From Trichobilharzia szidati (lineage: Eukaryota > Platyhelminthes > Trematoda > Strigeidida > Schistosomatidae), in contig OX235271.1 of the NCBI GenBank assembly GCA_944472155.2, forward strand, positions 107,087,256 through 107,151,255: DNA of 64,000 nt, in the 5' to 3' direction. Shown one piece after another: positions 13,601 through 28,600 of this stretch. The notes beneath the pieces were generated by a model. That model saw only the letters and a list, made by a program, of their open reading frames with translations, searched no databases and was not told where the DNA came from. Positions within the stretch are counted from its first letter, which is position 1, and each line of letters opens with the position of its first letter. Made by a program: the position numbers and the translations under genes.

Positions 13601-16600
13601 TGTGCCTGTCGACCAGAACATTAACAAGCTGGTTAAGTGGCACGTTGCTCACCCTGCTGACAACCTTTAACATCCTGAGTAATATGTTATAGTCATTCTT
13701 CACTAGCCCGGGAAAAACTAAGGGGGAACAACACTGATAAACTCACTAGTCATCTGTTAAAATTGCCGCAGGGTTCACACTATAGGATAATCTTAAACTA
13801 ATATACTCGGTAAATTGACTTCATTAACCCAAATTTTGTTTATATTTTTCTGTAAGTTACATTTAAAATTATCCAATATAATTACTGTTCAGGTAGAAAT
13901 ACTAATGGCCTATTTGAAAGAATTAACACAAAAAGGATGCCCACAGTGCAACTTGGAAAATACAAACAATAATAATAACATAAATATATACATTGGACAA
14001 CAGCTCTGTGCACTGAGTGACTAAGCTTTGTAAATATGATATGACTGATACTTATTATTGTGGTTATTTTGATGAGTAAATAAATAAACTTATACGTATG
14101 ATAAACACTGATATCTGTACACAACGATTAAACAGAAATAATATTTGTTTACTGTAAGAAAAGATTTGTTTATATTCTAAGGAAAGATATTTAAATAACT
14201 TGTGATACGATAAAAAGATGATTAGAATCTTTTTCAGATACAGATAAAACCTAAAAAAAGCCTGAAGCAACTGAATAAACAAATATTAGACTATAGACTT
14301 AATGAGTAAATTAAGCATCATTTGATGATTATCATGGATCATTAAAAGACTTATTTACTCTAAGTATATACACATTTCTATAATTGTAACTAATAATTTT
14401 ACTTTTACGACTGATGCTACTTGAACTGGTACAAAACAGCTTCCGTAGAAAGTATATCACTTTTGACACATGCTGTTGGTTTAATCAAGGAAAAAGAATG
14501 AAGTGAAGTGAATTTTCAGTGTAGAAACTTGCACACAGGTGCAGCACTTTAAGTCGCCACACTTCACACATATAAAGACAGAAAAAAGCAAATAAATTGT
14601 AACGAACGGTGAGAAAGAATAATTCGATGAAGAATGACGAGCATTGAATTAATCTGAGAGATAACTAGTGAATACATAGGCGCCACATCAACAATTTTCG
14701 GCAGTCCTAAGGACCCCAGCCAAACTGTCTACACTCTCTTTAGGTGACTCAAACCAACAGTCAAAAACTTCATGAGTGGGTGGCATGTTTTTGTCTGACT
14801 TCCTGAAACTCATTTCCAATCTAATTCTATGTCAACTAACATTGCTCTACAAGAAAGACAATGGCTTGGCATGTGTAACCAGCCATCTCAATCTATGCAG
14901 CTGCATAACGTAATCGCTGACTTTCCCTTCTTCAACACCTAAGCTCAGTATTACTCAGCATATTGTTCCAATTAAGGTGGGGTATAAAATGAAAAACGTA
15001 TGGTCAAAGACTACTAACCTCCCGAAATTTTCCATTTTTAAGAGCCACATTTTTACAACCATAAAGAAACATACAGAAAACTGCCTGGTAGTACACACCT
15101 CCTTTGATCGACAGCCACGTATCACGCCTAAGCCAGAGATGACATTAGTTGGCATATTGTGAATGAGCCTTTTGTATGCGTTTTGGGATTTCATTATCAA
15201 TCCACCCATTAGGGTTAATGCAACTTCCAAAATAAGTAGAGTGGCTAGCATGCCCAACTATTTTACCACCTATCTTTAAACCAGTCCTACAGCATTTGAC
15301 AGAGGCGAATCACACGTCAGACATATTAAAATATCTGTTCAAGACTTTCAGTAGATTCTGGATTTCGTCAGTATCCTCATCTAGAAGAACGATGCCATCT
15401 GCATCCTGTAAATCAGAGAGGCACTTCCCTGATAGTAAGTCAATCCCTAAGTCATCGGAGTCGATTAGGGCCACCTCTGTGTTGATCAGTGATTTGCATC
15501 AGTCAAACGAAACCATCTCAAACTTCAAGATATTATCTAGTCTTTTGGTTAATCTAATAAATAATTCATCGGCGCCCTCCAGTAACTCCAGTGGAGTCAT
15601 TCATTTCGATTCTGCTTTTTAGCCCTGTTTTAGATTACAGAATAACGAAGTGGTTATACTGAATGCTTCTGAAGAAATGATTATTTTACTCATTTCTTAA
15701 ATGTTGAGTAAACAGTGTCCTTTTATTATACAGTAGTTTTGCTTTAATGTTTGTGTAAGCAACTGCTTGAACTGACTGATATTTTCAAAGTGTTCCTTTT
15801 TACAGGCATCAGCTTACCATTTGATCACGTAAAAGTGAATTACTTCTCCAATACCCTGACTTTATGTATTATAATAGCAACTGTAGCAAGGTAGCTTACT
15901 GCAAACTATATAATCAGTAATATTGCTTAAACACACTCTGATCTTATAATTGTAAAGTTTCCGGTAGATACCTCCACAGTTATTATAGGTTCATGCAAAA
16001 AAACAAACAATCTAATGAGAGCTTACCTTAGTACATTGAATACCAGCAGCTGAGTCAGCCTGAGAAAAGTGGTTTCTTGAGGAAGAAGTTGTTTGAGTAA
16101 TTGAAGTTTTATAGAGATTTTCCAATGAGTCTGCAGCGAATAACGTGTTAGTCAAACGTCTCCAGCGGACAGCATTAATAGTTGGTGTTGGATTGGCTTC
16201 TGACTGACAAATTAACTCAGCTTTTTTGCCAGTCACGGTAACATTTATTGAAGCTGGACCAATCAACTGAGGGCCATCTTGAAGGAGGTAAGAACAGTAG
16301 ATATGTTTACCATATAACAGTATTGCATCGTTAAGAAATTCAGTTATTAATTTATCCAACTTTTTACCTTCAAGCATATAAAGTTATATTTTTCAATTTG
16401 TGTTTAAGACTTCGAAAAATGAAATCTAATAACACTTTTATCATACTCCAATTCTGTAAGATTGTTATTAAAGAGTATGTAGGTAAGTAAATACGTCAAA
16501 AGATTCCATCAATATTCGTATGTAAGTTACTTGATAAAAGTCCAAAAGCGATGCAGAAAGGAAACCGCCTATTTTCTATATACTGTGCTCTGAATGGTAT

Positions 16601-19600
16601 AACACAGAAACATTCAAAGGATCATGCGAAACACTAGTTATCTAGTCAATAAAAATATCCCAAATGAGTAGAAGTAGGAATTTATAGGCCATTAGATTCC
16701 ATCCCAGTGGATGAATGGTCAACAGGCACCCCTCGTAAAGCGAAGGTTCTGGGTTTGGTCTACAACGGGGTTGCGAGAACAAACCGCTCAAGAATCCTGG
16801 ACTAGTTCAAGACAGATATTCAGAACTCTTTGGTTTTCAATAGTCCTCTAACTGATTTCACCTCTTCATCTAAGTTGATAAACAGTAGATCACACTAAGA
16901 TTAGTACATCGATCGAATGTGCCGACTGACAGCACGGTCAAATTATGGATTCATAAGAGGACTAGAAATACCAATTTAGCCATCAGAGAACTTCATCGGT
17001 ATTCGGAAAGACACCAGGCAAAAGTCTTAAAGTCAAATACTGTGTTGGATATTTTACCAATATATCATCAAATTACACTAGTTTTGAGGAGAAATACGGT
17101 TGTTCTTCAACTGTCTTTGGATTTTCGAAGTTTTACTGTCTATAGCTGTAGAGCTTTTTCTTGAATGAATATATTTTGTTCAGTATTTCGTCTGTGTACT
17201 CAGAAATAATACATCTATTTACGCCATCTTATATTTATTAAAAAACCAAAAACAGCTATGGTAATACTACACTAATTTATTTTTAGAATTTTCCACATAA
17301 AAGAATTACCGGTCAAAAATGTTCTTTGAGGAGAACTGAAGTAATTATGTTTACTGGAGATTTCATATCTAAACGGCATATACTGATAAAACTATTGATA
17401 TTTACATCCTCACAAATTGATCACTGAATTGTAATGGACGATGTTGTTCGTCCATAAGTCGATTGATATAAATTTGGCATTTAAACATTAAATGTGGTCA
17501 TTAAGCTATATAACACTCTGAATTGCACTGATTATAAACTACCAGTGTCAATCAGCAGCAAACACAAAAAGCTGTGTGTATCTAACTTTCCGCTGTCCTC
17601 CTCCACTGGTAATTTTGGGTGTGTAGTGGTTAATAAATTCCCAGAATTACCAGTCTACAGCTTTCATCATTTAGCACTGGGTGATGACCATCAGTGTTCA
17701 AGTCTACTGGTTAAACTGAAGGTAAACATTCAAGCATACACGCTATTTGGCAGGTTGTCGTATTCCATTCAGTTATCCGTACACGTACTGTGGCTAGTTA
17801 GGCAGTCATCACCACACTACAGCACTTTGAAGTTTCTCATGACATGACTCTAAACCACCCTGAGTGATGCGGATATATTCACTCGTTACCTCACAGACTC
17901 ATCAAATTCTCATTGTTCTTTAACTAACTATTCGTTCTATCGTATATTTTGTCCACTGTAGTTTGATTTTATTTCTTTCGCCTGACTTTAGGCATGCTTT
18001 TCTGAGAAATGATATTTCGAGGTAATGAACTTTTGCACAAACTTCCAAAGAGAGGATTCATACATTCAGTGCCATAATCTCTAACACCTAAAACGACATT
18101 ATTATTATTGTTCCCTTGGGTTCCTAGTGGAACATGGGGCTTCAACTGCACGTCTTCTGCTGTACTTTTCACCTGCATCCATGTTAATCCAAACTGTTTC
18201 AGTTCCTCATCACACGATCTCCTCCATGTCACTCTTGGACGTCCCACTCGCCGCTTACCTTTCGGGTTCCACTCGAGCACTGGCCTGACGTGTGATGTCA
18301 CTCAAAGGCCTCCTCAGCGAGTGTCCAATCCATCTCCACTTTCTCCTGCATATTTGTTGGGCGATTGGTTCCTGTTTTGTTTGTTCCCATAGCTTCTTGT
18401 TTGTGATTCTTTCCGGCCATCTAATCTTCAGTATGGAGCGAAGACAGTTGTTGATAAAGGTCTGCAACCTGTTGAAAATATTCTTGGTGACCCGCCAAGT
18501 TTCTGATCCGTAAAGCAAAATTGACTTCACGTTTGTGTTGAAAATCCGAATTTTGTTGTTGATGGTGAGTGACGAAGATTTCCAGATTGATTTGAGGTTG
18601 ATGAATGTGTTTCTCGCCTTCCCGATTCTCGATTTGACATCCTCGTCCGTTCCTCCTGTGGTTGAGACAATGCTCCCTAGATAAGTGAATGAAGTAACCT
18701 CCTTCAAATCTCTCCCGTTGCTGGTGATTGGCGCTGGATGTTGCTGCTGTTGTTGTTGTTGGTTGGTTATTTTCATGACCTCCGTCTTGTCTATGTTCAC
18801 CTGGAGTCCTGTCTTTGCTGCTTCTTCGACCAGTTTGTCGGTTTTTGCTTGTAAGTCTTCAATTTTGTGTGACATCAAACATAAATCATCCACGCGCGAA
18901 ATCCAGGTCTTCTAGGTTCTTCATGTCGGTCCAGGATATCCCTGTCTTCTCGTTCCCCACTGTCTGACGCATAATCCAGTCCACCACAATTAGGAATATC
19001 ATTGGTGATAATAAGCACCCTTGTCTGACTCCTGTGTTTACTCCGAAGGCTTCGCTGAGTTTTCCGTTGTGGATCACATGACATGTGCCGTTGTCGTACA
19101 GTTGTTGAATAAGGTTCATGAATACTTGAGGTACGCCGTAGTACTCGAGTAGTTTCCAAATTACTTCGCGGTCAACGCTGTCGAAGGCCTTCTCAAAGTC
19201 TATGAAAGAAGTTGAGGTAGAGATTTGATTGCCATTCCATGCTTTGTTCAATGATAATGCGTAGAGTTGCAATTTGGTCAGAACATGATTTGCCTTTCCT
19301 GAATCCAGCTTGTTCTGGTCACTTTAAATTAAAATATATATCATATCAAACCAGTGAATACTACAATTACGTTTCCAGAAGCACGAACCATATTAGGACA
19401 AAATAAACATTCGAATCTCTGTAAGCCCCCTAGTATTATTATTCAGAATAAATAAGACTTTACATAGGCTTTAATTTGCTTTAAGCACTGGCGCGTGGCC
19501 GTATCAAAATGTGTTTCCTGGTACATATACGCTGAGCACTTGTTGCATACTTGTCATTTTTTAGACATCTCACATCATGTATGAAATAAAAACGGAAGTC

Positions 19601-22600
19601 CAGCTGCATTTATCGCCAAGTCAACTATACTTTTCCTTGCACTAAAGAGTGCTGAAATACACAGTCCTGCTGGTTGACTTCTGGGAATCATGTATTGTAC
19701 AATATATTTCATATAGGGAAGTATTTCTGTTAGCTGGTGTTGAGTATTCTATCTTGTGGTAAGGTAGAGGCTTAAACTAAACAAAATATGCAGTTTACTC
19801 AAAAAATAAGTGACAGGAAAGTGTTAGCTGCCGAGATTTAAAGAATTCTGAAGTTTCAGTAACGAAAATCTTTCAGAGAACTAACTATTTTCGAAAGGAA
19901 TCAGTCAAACTTAGCTAGCATGAGCCAAACTGCCTATATTTCCAGTTTTAGCCACCGGACAAGGCAGTCAATACGCTTTATAAAATAAAAAATTTACAAA
20001 ATTTATCATATCACTGTACATTCTAATAATTTCCGCCTTCCACAATTATAAAATACAAAAGTCTGGCATAAATCTTAATCATTTTGTAAAAATATTTCAA
20101 AATGTTTGCGAGAAGAAATTTAACGGTTTAAAATGTTTAACATACTAAAAATACAGACGTATGAAACTTACAAGTAACATTCAGAAAAAATGTGAACTCA
20201 TTACTTCCTAATGCATTGGTAGCAATCAACGTATAATTGGCCATATCGGAACGTTTAACAGGATGGATAATTATTCTTGTTGGATTTACAGTAATACGTT
20301 TGTTAGTATCTTCTTCTGTGGTAGAAGATTCAGAACTTTCAGAGTTCTTTTCATTTTTTGACATACTACGAGTGACATGTGATATAGGAAGGGGAGATCC
20401 ATTCCGGAACCAAGAGGATTTACTTAAAGAAGGATTTGAAATTGGCTCTAAATCTAAATCAAGTGACCCACCTGAAAGAAATACACAAACAGAAGCTTGT
20501 TACTAAATGAATAGATAAAGAAGACTTTTGGGAATTACCTAATTTCAAAATATTGAACATTTCAGAGAGCGTGTTTTTATATTTCGAAATAATCTGAGTG
20601 ACTTCATTGTTTCGAGTGTTATCTCAAGTAAGCGCCTTTGTGGTTTTCGTTGGATTTTTCAACTTGTCGAAGGAATTTAGTCGGGAATAAAAGTGGTCTA
20701 ATACATTATTTAAGAGACCTTACTTCCTAGTGAGAGCTTGATAAACGTGAAGTTTCCCAAAGAGCTTCATTTTTCAGCAGAAAGTGAAGCTGTACTTTTG
20801 GGGATTGTTATTTCTTCAGTTTATATAATGGATTTTAAAGGGACATTATTTTGAAATGTTTTTCGATAATTAGCAATGGTTTCCTGTCATCCATTAACTT
20901 TGTTAAGTTTGAAGTGAAATTACTCTTATATGGGATCTTTCTATGTACGAATTGATGAAAAACACCTTTTGGACACATTCACTTAAATCAAATGAAGTGT
21001 ATTTTATTTTTAATATGAAAATTTGGGATAGTGCTCAATTGGTAGACTGGTATTGATGTGTTGCGTGAAGAGTTCAAGTCAAATAAACAAGTGGGTTAGA
21101 TAATCATCTAGTCGGCAGCTGATTCTCGTACCACAGCTAGTAGATCTCGGGGCTAGTAACTTAGAAATCTTTATTTCGAGTTGTACAACGACACAGATTT
21201 TCAATTAATCTTTAATCACCATCAAATACCTGGACTGAAACTTCATGTACAAATTTACGCCAAAATAAGATTAGACGATAAGATGTCATGCTAACTTTGA
21301 CTGGTCAGAAGGGAAAAATTCCCATATACTTTTCATTTACGCATTTTACATCGATTAATATCCAATAGAGGTTAAAGTATATGATTATGAATTGAAAACA
21401 CAACTTATGTTTTTGGCGAAATTTGTCTGACAGAAAATGAAATTAATTTCAAAATATGCATTCACTTAAACCCACGTGTTCTACACGTATCTGTACCTCA
21501 GCTTATGTCTTCTACCTACTTTAAATACATATAATTTTGTGGTCATAATACTTTTAAACAAAATTTTAGACTTGGTGTTTCTAGTGTTATAAATAGTATT
21601 TGATTTGGTAAAATAGCAATTTGCGATTAACTAGTTGCATAGTAATTCCCCCTTATATAGAGACAGAAAAAACGATGGTGCCGAATAACATGGATTCATT
21701 TGATTTCATAGGGTTATTTTCACCTCTATTAATTCTTCAAGATAACTTATCATCTGTATGGCTTCTTTTACTATGACATTCTTGCAGTTCGCCTTAGTGG
21801 AGGGGCGAGTCCTGTCGGCAAGCAGAATGTATGTTAACATTGTAATATAGTTTATTTTTATTAAATGTTACAAATTGTATGCAAATAGAGCAAACCTACA
21901 AAATAAAATGGATCCATGTTATTATGCAATAATGTTTCACAACTTGCAAATTAATTATTCTGCAATGTACACAGTTCAAGGGGTGAAATTATTCCACGAC
22001 AGTTTCCTTTAGAAACCAAATTATTCGGATCACAATCTGTGATCTGCTTGATAATATAAATGGTAATCAGGGAAGTAAGCATATTCCTATAAAATTATAT
22101 ACTAATAATTGACTGGAATGACTATTTGTATACTAATCAATAAAAATGATCAATACAGACATAAATCAGCAACCAGTCATCACAGTGATTGCCAGGAGAT
22201 ACAAATGCATCATTCATGGAGAATTTAAATAAGTTCGTTTTATACTAAAACCAATGATGAAGATGTTGTCTAGAAGAGGTGACGATGAAAGCTTCGCAAT
22301 TGAATCAACCAGCTCAAAGAACACAACTAATTCAATACCATCCACCTGAGCTACAAATATTCTGCATTATTTGAAGACCAGTTTCATCTCATAGCTTTTT
22401 GTCGCTGCACTCTGATACGCCACCTTTATGAACATAAATCTTAGTCGGATTTTTATGGTATTTCTGTTGATAGGCAAAAAACACTCTAATACACAGCATG
22501 TATTTTTCTTATAAGCTGTTTAGTTAACTCACTTAGTTTAATATTTCAAATCTGGCTTTGTCTTCCTACATGTTTTAAATTTTCTAGTCAAAAATACTAC

Positions 22601-25600
22601 TTCAACGGTGAATGTAAATAATAATAATAAAGGCTAAGAAATCATAGTTTTCCGCTAAAAGATGTAATATGTTCTACGAATGGCAAAGTTCAACAATAGG
22701 GTCCCAATGATGGGAACACACGAGTGATCTTGAGCTGACAAATCATAAAAATGAGGAATGTTTGCACAAAAAATGACGTATATTTTCAAGAAAATGCATG
22801 AAAACACATTAAACAGGGTATCTTTCTCTGACATGACTTAAAAATACGTCCCAGTTATAATGAGGAGTATCAGTTGCTAAGTTAGACTAGTTTCTGTACA
22901 TGTATTCGTCGAGGTAACTGAAGATGAGCTGTTTTTATGAATCGTTTATCTGTCTTATCCTTATGTGCAGTCTTCTCCAAAAGCCCTCGGTTAAATTATT
23001 ATGGTTTACAGTAAGAGGATCGACGACCACTTACCAGGAAAATGTGGACAATAAAACAAATAAAAATAAATGACATCAACTCTAAATCTATCCCTAATTG
23101 TAACCCTAACCTTGATCCTGACCTTATCCTAACCGTAAAGCTAACTAATCCTAATTATGACCCTGATCCTAACCCTAACCCAATACTTACCTTAACCCTA
23201 ATCCTAACCGTAACGAGCTATTAACACATTGTCCAAACGGGACTTAAATACGTGATCTGGGTGAAATTTGCATCTTAGTTGGTGAATAGTGTTGATATTT
23301 TAGTTATGATAATAACAGGTGCCGTTAGCCAACGACTAGCATGAGTTCAAGGTCATTGGAGCATTCGCACTCCTGGGACGTCATTGTAGAACTTCGCCCA
23401 ACTTAATATAAATAATATCATATTTCTGCAATTGGCTGTTGACAAAAGATTTATTCAATAAATCAGGCATAATAATTTTAATTGAAAGACGAAATGACAC
23501 ATCCAATGACAGAAATGTTCGTGATACAAATACTTTCCATCTACTGTTCAAGTTATCCTATAATTATGCTTAGCAGTTTCGAATTTCAGTAAAAAGAGGT
23601 GCTTGCTTCTAATCGAGTAAAATGATGGTTATTTTTATATTGTTACTGTTAATATGCTGGGAAATGCATTTTCACATTTTCACCTCTACTTCAACATATT
23701 CTTAGGAATGAATTTATTGTTTGGTTAAATTGATCATTAAACTTTTTCCGGCTTTTCAGATGTAGGAAATGTGATATATTCAAATGATTGACAGGATTCA
23801 GTTTATCATTAGTTGAAGTCAAATAAAAACCAGTACTATCATATTTATAGTTCTGAAGCTTGAAGACAGTTGATGAAAATATCCTTCACTTTTTTATTTT
23901 GCTTTTCAAATATCTTATCATATTAAATTTTGCTATTTTACTGTTAATCTTTGTTCTAATACATGTAACTGTAGCCTTCAATGTAAACCGGAAATGCTTC
24001 TTTAGGCACAGTAAGAAAATAATATTAATGTGATGCCCGCTAGTGACTGGCTACAGGACGAAGTTACCTGGAGTTCTATTGAGAAATCTTGACCAGTGGA
24101 GTCCATCCAGTGAATGAGAACAAATACTCACTGATCTCACTAAAACCACGAATTGGTAGAGGTTAGAATTCATGGGTTGGCCATTGAGTTGGGTCGCGAT
24201 GGCTGAATGGTCTACAAGCTTGCCTTGTAACTGGAAGGTCCTGGATTTCGACCCCAGTGGGTGCATACTGTTGATAAGTTCCAAGCACTGGGACAAAACA
24301 GCTATCCAGCCCACTCTGGTTTTCGATAATTCAGTAACTGATATCAGTCCGTGGACATACTTGAAGCAAAAATAATTCCTAGATAGTAAGAGATAACAAC
24401 CTCTTTTACCTACCTGGGAAGCATCGTTTCAACTACAGGCGGAACTGACGAGGATATCAAAGCAAGAATCGGAAAAGCAAGACAAGCTTTCACTACTCTT
24501 AAGTCTGTGTGGAGGTCAATGGCACTCAGCATCAAAAATAAGATCCGGATTTTCAACTCCAATGTGAAGTCAGTGCTACTATACGGATCAGAGACTTGGC
24601 CAGCGCGTCATAAAGAGCATCTCAAACAAACTACAGACCTTCATTAACAGTTATCTTCGCTCAATACTCAAGATCAGATGGCCGGCCAGAAAAGATCAGC
24701 AATAGTGAGGGATCTCTGGGAGCGAACCAACCAGGAACCGATTGTGAAACAAATAGGCAGGAAGAAATGGAGATGGATTGGCCATACTCTGAGGAAACCA
24801 TCAAGTGACAACACTAGAAAAGCCATTACTCGAGTGGAACCCGAAAGGGAAGCGGCGAGTTGGTCGTCGTTGCAAGGGTGACTTGGAGGAGGTCATATGA
24901 AGAGCAGATGAAAACGTGCGTGCAAACTTGGAGGCAGGTGAAGACTCTAGCAGAGAACCGAACTCAATGGAGACGCACGGCTGAAGCCCTATGTTCCTCT
25001 AGGAATTAAAGGATACAATAATAATGTAATAATAAGAGATAAACATCAGGAAGCCCTTGACTCAGGCTTTGTGCCTGTTGGCTAAGGCCAACAAGTTGAT
25101 TTTAACCTCTAAAAAACTGGAATTTTTTGCATTACAGTGCTTCAGCCAGAAATATTACCAGTAAGCTATTGAGTCCGCCACCAATTCCCCTTGAGACTGT
25201 AATGGACACACTCAGTGAACTGAATTCCATAGGTTAATCTGTTTTAACTTCAAAGTGGATCCTGGTGGCGATTCGCATAGCGTGCTGACTAAAAAATGGA
25301 CCTGTCTGAAAGATTTCAGTCAGCATGGAAAACTAGACAAACAACACCGATCACTTCTTAATGACCAAGCAATATGCACAATTTATGCTTTATGCGATAC
25401 AACATTCGTCAGCACAGTACCAAGCCTCACTAGACGATAGTTTAAAATGTCACGTCTAAGTAGTTTAGAAGTAATGAAAATGGGGATAAAAATTGGAGAT
25501 CATCTAAGTAAATTTGATAGAACACTGATGAATTGTTGTTTCTGATGTGTCGTGCATTAAATTTAAACACTCACCTTCCACTACAATGTAGTGTGGCAAA

Positions 25601-28600
25601 GCATTTTGTTCGGTATTTTCCGTGATAAATTCCATCGGCCAATTCAACTGTTTAGCTGGATTCAAAAATATTGGCGGAAATTGAATAGAAAGCAGAATTT
25701 GTGAGCTTAATAAAGTGAGAGTTTGAAAATGTTTATTTTGAAAATCAGATTTTGATGTTTCATGCTTTTCAAATGGTGGTTGAAAATTAACAGAATCATT
25801 GAAATATTCTGTGGGATATTTTCGTATTAGACATTCTATTAAATCTCCATCATGCGATATATTTACAGGAAGTTCTAAATAACTGCTTAAAATAATGTTT
25901 TGGGCTGAATCTGAAAAGGTTTCTTCTACTCGACTTCCTGAAAATTACAAAAAAAAGAAGAGATAAATAAAGAACTTTAATATGTAAATGTGATTACATT
26001 TACGTGGGCAAGCAGTTTTCATGTTTAGACATAGACTCTTTTTTATATTCACTATTCTCACAAGTCAAGTATCATAATTTTATTTGAATAAAGTAGGTTT
26101 TTTTAAATTATAGCTTGAAACCACACAGCATTTTTGGTACGAGTATAGAATTTTCGGCATTTGATATCGGTAGCCCAAATTTAGCAGGCCGACCATAGAT
26201 ATCAGGTGTGCGTCGGCAGAGGGTCGAACCCCGGACCATGTGCATTGTCGGCGAGAGTCCTAACCGCTGTGCCACCGACGCATTCATACTACTCCAAAGT
26301 TTTGGATATTATGCAATTCAATTATGCTCTTTTCGTTGCACTGTGTATTTGAAAGCTCCGAACAAAACATTGCAAATACTGTTGGTATTAGATGGTTGGA
26401 GACAGTCGGCAGGAAGCCACACCTGACCTAGGTTTCGTGCTAGTTGGCACTCATCAGGAGGGCGTATCTGCAACCTCAAAGAAACTCATGTCCCTTCTGA
26501 GATTCGAACCCGCGTCAGCCAGTGTTACAGTCAGAGACGTTACCACTGAGCTATTCAGGCTCGCGATTGACCTCCTGTAGGACTGTATTGGATATTTTGA
26601 TTGGACCCTAGTCAGTAACTGGTGTAATGTAGTTTGTCTAGTCGTTCGTTCGGTGCAGACTGAATTCTATCAGTCAAGTTTGAAATGTGGCCACCATGGT
26701 AGATGGCTCACAAGCACGAGGTTGCAGATACGCCTTGCTGATGATTGCCAACTAGCACGAAACCTAGATCCAAGGCTTCCTGCCGATTATCTCCAACCAT
26801 CTTATACCAACAATTCACAGTGCACCATAATGGTGAGCCATCTAGCTTGGTGTTTTAAGTTACTTCTGGGTGCAACTGAAGAATAATGGAAATTAACGAA
26901 CTTGGTGGGTTGTGGCAACATGCTAGTCAACAGATATTATTCATTTGAACTAAATTTGTACTATGACTAGGAGGCTGTGTAATCTTCCTAGATTTTTATG
27001 GTTCTTTTACCTGAACAAGTTTATCACAAAGCACTGTAAAAGTTAGCCATTTTTCCCAGATATCATTCCACTTAGTCATATCACATAATGTTAGATTGGG
27101 TAATGTTTAAGCCCTATTAAATATAGTGAGGTTATTATTTGCAGCCAAGAAAAGAGTAGGGGATTCACAGTTGCCACCTCCATATTTCTTCAACTACTGA
27201 ATTTCTGAAGCTTCAGAAGATTAAAGGTGCGTACAAGTTAGATATACTCCTGCGACTAATATTATGCTACTATGATTTTGAATATTTCCTATCGTTGAAG
27301 TGTAATACTGAAAAGGGTCTTTTGTGTTCAAGTTATTGCAGGTTTTTCGAACTAGATAGTTCAGTTCAAATTACTTAGACACTGTTTCAAAGACGACTTT
27401 TATTTTTATACTTACCAGTTAACTGGATAGACTGACAGCTTTTAAAAAAAGCATCATATGGATCGTTGGGTGGTTTCATCCCATTAATTGTATCATTCAA
27501 TCCTTTCACTAGTGATGAAAACTGAACTGGTGGACAGTGATGAAGTCGCCATTCTAATTTAGGCTTTGGATTCGACATTTCAACTTGACACAACAACTTA
27601 AGAGTAGAGCCTGTATTTGACTGAATAACAGGAATCTGTATGTTATTATATTTCATCTTGTAATGACTTAATATCCTTCGAAGTTCTTCGCGTATATTTG
27701 AATTTTCAGCCGTCTGTCCTGTTCCACTTATGACACTTATATTTAATGCTGTAGCTGAATAAGCAACTCCTATTTGGATTGGTGAACTGAACTGTGTACT
27801 TGTAAACGGATAACCAGGATTCATAGCACCACATCTGAAAGTTAAAGTTAAATCAATAAGCGTTACTGTTACAATCTAATCTAATTAAATGTCTATTAGA
27901 CAAGAAAACGACGTGTAATACATTTAGTGAGAGAAACGTTGACTTAAAAAAAGGAAGAACAAAGCAAGCTTATTTTTTATCATATATTTCATTTTTACTT
28001 CAAACCTATGACGTGGTTTAAGCCATGTTTAATACCTCGTCATCCAAACTACACTTTCTACTATATCGAATAATTCTATTACTAGTAATCTGCTGAACTT
28101 TTCAATGTTCATTCCATAAAATTATATTTGTAAAATCTCAGCGATATTGAAATCATTAATTCCAACATTTCGTTCGGCAATCTGGCCCTAACTTCTTCAG
28201 GGAAATTAATCGAAATTAACATAACAAAGGTTTATATATAAAAGGAACATGTTCTTGAAACTTTGTCCAATCATGAGCCATGAAAGAGGCATCAAAATGT
28301 ATAATAAACAAAACTGTATGAACTGTGATCAAAATTTGACCTCAGACTTTCAAAATTAGTCTACTTTTGTTAAAATATATGTGTATATGCAGTATACAGT
28401 GGTGTGTGTATGTGTGTGTGGGTGAACAGTCATAAGAAGACGTAGATAATCGGGAATTTGACCAAGTGTGACTAGTTGTTGATACATATCCAATTTTATT
28501 TATTAGTCAGGATTTACCATGCATCAGCTAACATCACACCTTCACGTCTGTTCAAACTGTTGGGATTCACCCATATATGTAGGGCTTCTGCAGTCAGTCT

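Noticed and set aside
15296..15622. 108-codon serine-rich plus-strand frame
   Set aside because: Antisense to the SR2-like reverse transcriptase fragment.
18720..18790. Poly-Gln protein from the CTGTTG-type repeat as a host gene
   Set aside because: The run is inside the LINE reading frame and recurs at the same place in the other LINE copies.
23042..23224. Short plus-strand reading frame rich in Asn-Pro
   Set aside because: It is the translation of degenerate CCCTAA telomere-like repeats.
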